A stretch of DNA of 64,000 nucleotides from SIG607 sp036307305 (GTDB lineage: Bacteria; Bacillota; Clostridia; Oscillospirales; Acutalibacteraceae). Every line of letters begins with the position of its first letter. The first letter of the stretch is position 1. The notes beneath the pieces are model-generated. The model searched no databases and had not been told where the DNA came from. It saw nothing but the letters and a program-made list of their open reading frames with translations. Position numbers and translations under genes: made by a program. This document shows, one piece after another, positions 60,554 through 64,000 of the stretch. Location of the stretch: the NCBI GenBank assembly GCA_036307305.1, contig JAXJXV010000010.1:62001-126000 (forward strand), read 5' to 3'.

Positions 60554-63500
60554 TTGTTGAAGAAAGTATTGGTAGTTATCTGTACCTTGGCTCTGCTTAT
60601 AGGCTCACTTTACGTTCCTATGAGCATCGGCGCCGCTTCTGCAATGCAGGTGGCTGACGGTGAAAAGGTGGTTTTTGACTTTACGGATAACTGTGTTACA
60701 GATGCTGAAAATGCCTCCGAGGCACAAAGCAGCGGCTCAGGCTTTTTCAGTTGGGCGGGTGTATCCGGTACAGAAAAGGGTGACAGCTCTAATAAGGTGC
60801 TGACCTTTAAAAAGACTGCTGTTCAGACATGGTATACCAGTGGCGGATATAAGCTGCATAAAAAGAACGGTGAGGGAGTGTATGAAGCTTACGAGCTTTC
60901 TCCAAATACCTCTTACGTTGTTTCTATGCGTGTACGTGTAAATTCCGTAACCTCTGATAATAAATCAGTAGCAGTTTATCTCGGTTACGGCACAAATTAC
61001 TGGGAACCGTTAGCCGGTAATAAGGGAAATTACATTAACGGAATGAGCGTTAAGGCTCAGCCCGTTATTACCTGTGTAGGTGACGGAAGCTCTTACGATT
61101 TGTATATTGATAATAATAATAAAAGGAACTCTAAAGAGTTGGGCGTATGGCAGACAATTTCATACGTTATTACTACTCCTGAGAGCTGGAAGAATGAAAA
61201 GGCTCTTGGCTTCTGGGGTGAACTTTACACAGGAATTGATATCGAAATCGACGACGTTTCGGTACAAAAGATTGGCTCTACAAAGGGCGCAATAGTTTTA
61301 AACGATATCTATTCTTCTAACGTAGAGATTGTTGTGGGTAATGTAGGCGATACATATACTTTGCCTGATATAAGCGACCGTGCGCTTGAGGCTGAGCATA
61401 GCTTCGAGGGTTGGTCTGCTAATGAAGAACGCACCGAAGACGTGACCGAGGTTACCTTTGCTAAAGAAGTGCAGACGGTTTATTCCAAGTGGACTGCGCC
61501 TGTTAAGATTACCTTTAAGGATACCCTTAACAATACCGAAACGGTAGTTGAAGGTTTACCTGGTCAGGACATTCAGTTCCCTGAAGACCCTGTAAATCCC
61601 GAAAATACAAGCTGGTTTATGGGTTGGTATACATCTGATAGCTATACCGAAGAATATGCTGAAACTACCTTCGGCTTCTCAAATATGGTTCTTTATAGCT
61701 ATTTTAAAGGTACGGTAGCAGGACTTACTCAGAATTTCGAGAATTATCCTGAGAGTAAATGGACCCCCATAACCTCATCCAGCGGCGCTGTAACCAAGAG
61801 TAACTACCAACAGTTTGGTATAGCTCTTGAGAAGGTTACCGTTGACGGCACTACTGCCGTTAAGCTTGACTGGGACAGCACTATGACTAAGGACACCAGT
61901 AATCCTGAAACTTATGATGCCGTAACCAGATATAATGTGGATAACTATTTCTATATCGGCGGCGGTCTTGCTAATAAGGAAAGCTACATTCTTACCTTTA
62001 AATATAAGGTTGAAAAAGCAAACTGTGACGTTACTTTTATTGTGGCTTCTGCAACCTACGGCGGATATTGGTCCAGACGTAAAGGACAGGGCTCCATAAC
62101 CCTTACTCCAAAGGTAAGTGACGAGTGGCAGACGGGTACTATTCTCTTCAACTCCGATTTCGTTGTTGAGGGTAGCTCTACCTTTAATTCTATGTTCTTT
62201 AATGTATCTCTGAACAGTAATGCCGACACCGTTATCTATTTTGACGATTTCAAAATTGAAGCATTGGCTCAGCCTTATGAATCTGCAATCATTTTTGAAC
62301 AGCAAAACGGTAAAGACGCTATATATGCAAAGGGTAATAAGGGAAGTGAAATTTCTTTCCCGACCGTTACACATCCCGATGAAGCTGAGTTTGACGGCTG
62401 GTATCTTGATAAAGAGTGTAAAACACCCTTTACCGCGACTGTTTACGGTAAGGAAAGCGTAACTTTATACGCTAAATGGAAGAATATTCCTATGACCTTC
62501 GTTGATTATCCCTACAGCACCACTAACAGCAATAACTTTGGTGTTAAGACAATGTCTATCGATAAGACTATCGGTGTGGGTTACAACGATAATGCTGCTA
62601 TGCGCTTTACATTCAGAGGTGATTCTGAATATAAGGTTGACGATAAGGGTTATATCACCTATATGTACACCCGTGGAGTTATGCCCGAACATACCTTCAG
62701 AACTACAAGCATTGAAGATGGAAAGATTTATAAGGTCACCTATAAATACAAGGTAGAAAACGCTAATAATGATTTCACAATCAGACTTATGTCAGGTTGG
62801 GGCGAAAACTTTTGGGTGAGCGCTTGTAACAATCTTTATACAGAGGCTAATAACCTTGTAACCGAAAGCTCTACTGATTGGAAAGAATTTACAGGATACT
62901 TCCTCAGCAATATTAAGGTCGACGGACAAAACCACGTTGGCTCAATGCTGTTTATGCAAATATATCAGGAAGATGCTGATATGGACACCTCTATCGACCT
63001 TCTTATAGATAACGTTCTTGTACAGCAGGTTGATTACAGTGCAGTCTTCTTTGAAGGAAACGGAGCAGACGACACCATTATTGTGGGTGATGCCGGAGAT
63101 AGCTTTACTGCACCTGTACCTACTCTCAGCAATATGCTTTTTGTTGACTGGTATGCTGATGAAGCTTTAACACAGAAATTTAATCTTACAACTATACCTG
63201 ATGGCATAGTAAAAGCTTATGCTAAGTGGAAAAACGGACCTCTCTCCTTTAAGGATTATCCACATAGCACTACTAACTCCAATACCTTCGGCGTAAAGAC
63301 AATGTCTATTGATAAGACAGTAGGCTATAACGATAGCTACGCTTTGCGCTTTAAGTTCAGAGGCAGCGACGTTTATAAGGTTGACGATAAGGGTAACGTT
63401 ACTTATATGTACGACCGCGGACAAAATCTTGACCATAGCTTTAAGGTTAACAATTTAGAGGATAATAAACTTTATAAGATTACCTATAAATACAAGGTTG

Positions 63501-64000
63501 AAAACGCTAATAACGATTTCGAAATCAGACCTTACTCAGCTTGGGGTGAAAACGTTTGGGTATACGCTTGTAACAGTATGTATACCGAAGCTTATAATCA
63601 CGTAACCGAAAGCTCTACGGGTTGGAAAGAGTTTACAGGCTACTTCCTCAGCAATATTAAGGACGACGGAAAAAACCACGTTGGCTCAATGCTGTTTATG
63701 CAAATATATCAGAAAGATGCTGATATGGACACCGTTATCGACCTTCTTATTGATGATATAATGATTGAAGAGAGCGATTTGCCCTACGTTAAGTTCAATT
63801 CCACCGAAACTCAGTATACACTGTGTGTAGGAAAAGCAGGGGATGAAATCAAGTACCCGACTCCCAAGGTTGTCTTCGGTACTGATTTTGACGGCTGGTA
63901 TCTTGATAAAGGGTTTTCTAAACCCTTTACTCAGACCACTTTTACTGCCGATACCTTCCTTCAGATTTACGCTAAAACAGTTCCGTCAAAGGTACTCACA
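60554..64000 (+). CDS. Large secreted modular protein with InlB-type repeats, 3' partial
   Basis: The frame opens at TTG 60554 behind AAGGAGGATGG and stays open to the window end (more than 1140 aa). Signal peptide about residues 1-31 (SIGAASA-MQV). N-terminal carbohydrate-binding-like beta domain (residues 40-240), then units with F(D/E)GWY and LYAKWK endings typical of InlB B-repeat (Flg_new) modules, alternating with about 200-residue jelly-roll-like domains (FVDYPYSTTNSNNFG and KDYPHSTTNSNTFG). Two modules are near copies with a 744-750-base period (from 62500 and 63250). It follows the GH130 gene by 33 bases and may be a surface glycan-binding protein. The anchor would be beyond the window. 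Confidence 0.75.
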   Translation, partial: MLKKVLVVICTLALLIGSLYVPMSIGAASAMQVADGEKVVFDFTDNCVTDAENASEAQSSGSGFFSWAGVSGTEKGDSSNKVLTFKKTAVQTWYTSGGYKLHKKNGEGVYEAYELSPNTSYVVSMRVRVNSVTSDNKSVAVYLGYGTNYWEPLAGNKGNYINGMSVKAQPVITCVGDGSSYDLYIDNNNKRNSKELGVWQTISYVITTPESWKNEKALGFWGELYTGIDIEIDDVSVQKIGSTKGAIVLNDIYSSNVEIVVGNVGDTYTLPDISDRALEAEHSFEGWSANEERTEDVTEVTFAKEVQTVYSKWTAPVKITFKDTLNNTETVVEGLPGQDIQFPEDPVNPENTSWFMGWYTSDSYTEEYAETTFGFSNMVLYSYFKGTVAGLTQNFENYPESKWTPITSSSGAVTKSNYQQFGIALEKVTVDGTTAVKLDWDSTMTKDTSNPETYDAVTRYNVDNYFYIGGGLANKESYILTFKYKVEKANCDVTFIVASATYGGYWSRRKGQGSITLTPKVSDEWQTGTILFNSDFVVEGSSTFNSMFFNVSLNSNADTVIYFDDFKIEALAQPYESAIIFEQQNGKDAIYAKGNKGSEISFPTVTHPDEAEFDGWYLDKECKTPFTATVYGKESVTLYAKWKNIPMTFVDYPYSTTNSNNFGVKTMSIDKTIGVGYNDNAAMRFTFRGDSEYKVDDKGYITYMYTRGVMPEHTFRTTSIEDGKIYKVTYKYKVENANNDFTIRLMSGWGENFWVSACNNLYTEANNLVTESSTDWKEFTGYFLSNIKVDGQNHVGSMLFMQIYQEDADMDTSIDLLIDNVLVQQVDYSAVFFEGNGADDTIIVGDAGDSFTAPVPTLSNMLFVDWYADEALTQKFNLTTIPDGIVKAYAKWKNGPLSFKDYPHSTTNSNTFGVKTMSIDKTVGYNDSYALRFKFRGSDVYKVDDKGNVTYMYDRGQNLDHSFKVNNLEDNKLYKITYKYKVENANNDFEIRPYSAWGENVWVYACNSMYTEAYNHVTESSTGWKEFTGYFLSNIKDDGKNHVGSMLFMQIYQKDADMDTVIDLLIDDIMIEESDLPYVKFNSTETQYTLCVGKAGDEIKYPTPKVVFGTDFDGWYLDKGFSKPFTQTTFTADTFLQIYAKTVPSKVLT

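Overview
The window looks like a chromosomal segment of an anaerobic, low-to-mid GC, Gram-positive gut Clostridia bacterium, probably Oscillospiraceae/Ruminococcaceae-like. I base this on gene content, not on any marker gene: a transglutaminase-dockerin protein, SipW-type (TasA/camelysin-like) secreted proteins, a flavodiiron/superoxide reductase/rubredoxin set, AdhE, a probable Re-type citrate synthase with aconitase, ATP-type PEP carboxykinase, GH130 and other glycosidases, and consensus sigma-A promoters and intrinsic terminators throughout. No rRNA and no CRISPR array were seen.

Layout. 0-9.8 kb: a same-strand block of exported proteins with SipW-type signal peptides (six genes, the first truncated by the window edge), one protein with a sortase-like PPQTG anchor, a 22-codon micro-ORF with a G9 tract and a small Cys-rich protein. 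Two copies of a folded three-way-junction element lie inside the block. It probably encodes a TasA-like surface fibre or matrix with diversified beta-helix, InlB-type and BspA-LRR domains. 9.9-15.2 kb: mobile DNA, with a small XRE regulator, about 0.8 kb of ORF-poor, hairpin-dense DNA that looks like a large structured ncRNA, a tyrosine recombinase, a 55-aa protein and a large serine recombinase. 15.2-20.3 kb (minus strand): an XRE membrane protein, then an operon of two glycosidase-like enzymes and a glycyl-radical-enzyme activase. 20.4-24.4 kb: citrate synthase-like / GntR / aconitase operon. 24.5-28.0 kb: transglutaminase-dockerin protein, MATE exporter, rpmB, tRNA-Arg(CCG). 28.3-42.6 kb: mostly core metabolism (LysR, adhE, APH-like kinase, NUDIX, a degenerate M14 peptidase, glmS, the FprA/SOR/rubredoxin operon, SGNH hydrolase, Dabb protein, CofE-like ligase, guaA synthetase subunit).

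42.6-47.1 kb is an island bounded by a direct repeat of the guaA 3' end. It holds duplicated 190-bp ends, an XRE repressor, an iteron-like repeat field, a broken excisionase gene and an ABC exporter pair, but no integrase. 47.2-56.1 kb: lipoprotein, pckA, radical SAM protein, TetR-controlled ABC exporter, beta-helix glycosidase-like protein, and a PadR/DUF1700/DUF4097 operon. 56.2-58.5 kb encodes the most unusual protein here: an ECF-type sigma factor fused to two TIR domains. 58.5-64 kb: AraC regulator, GH130 enzyme and the start of a large secreted modular protein with 744-bp internal repeats.

All domain names come from reading motifs by eye. No database search was run.
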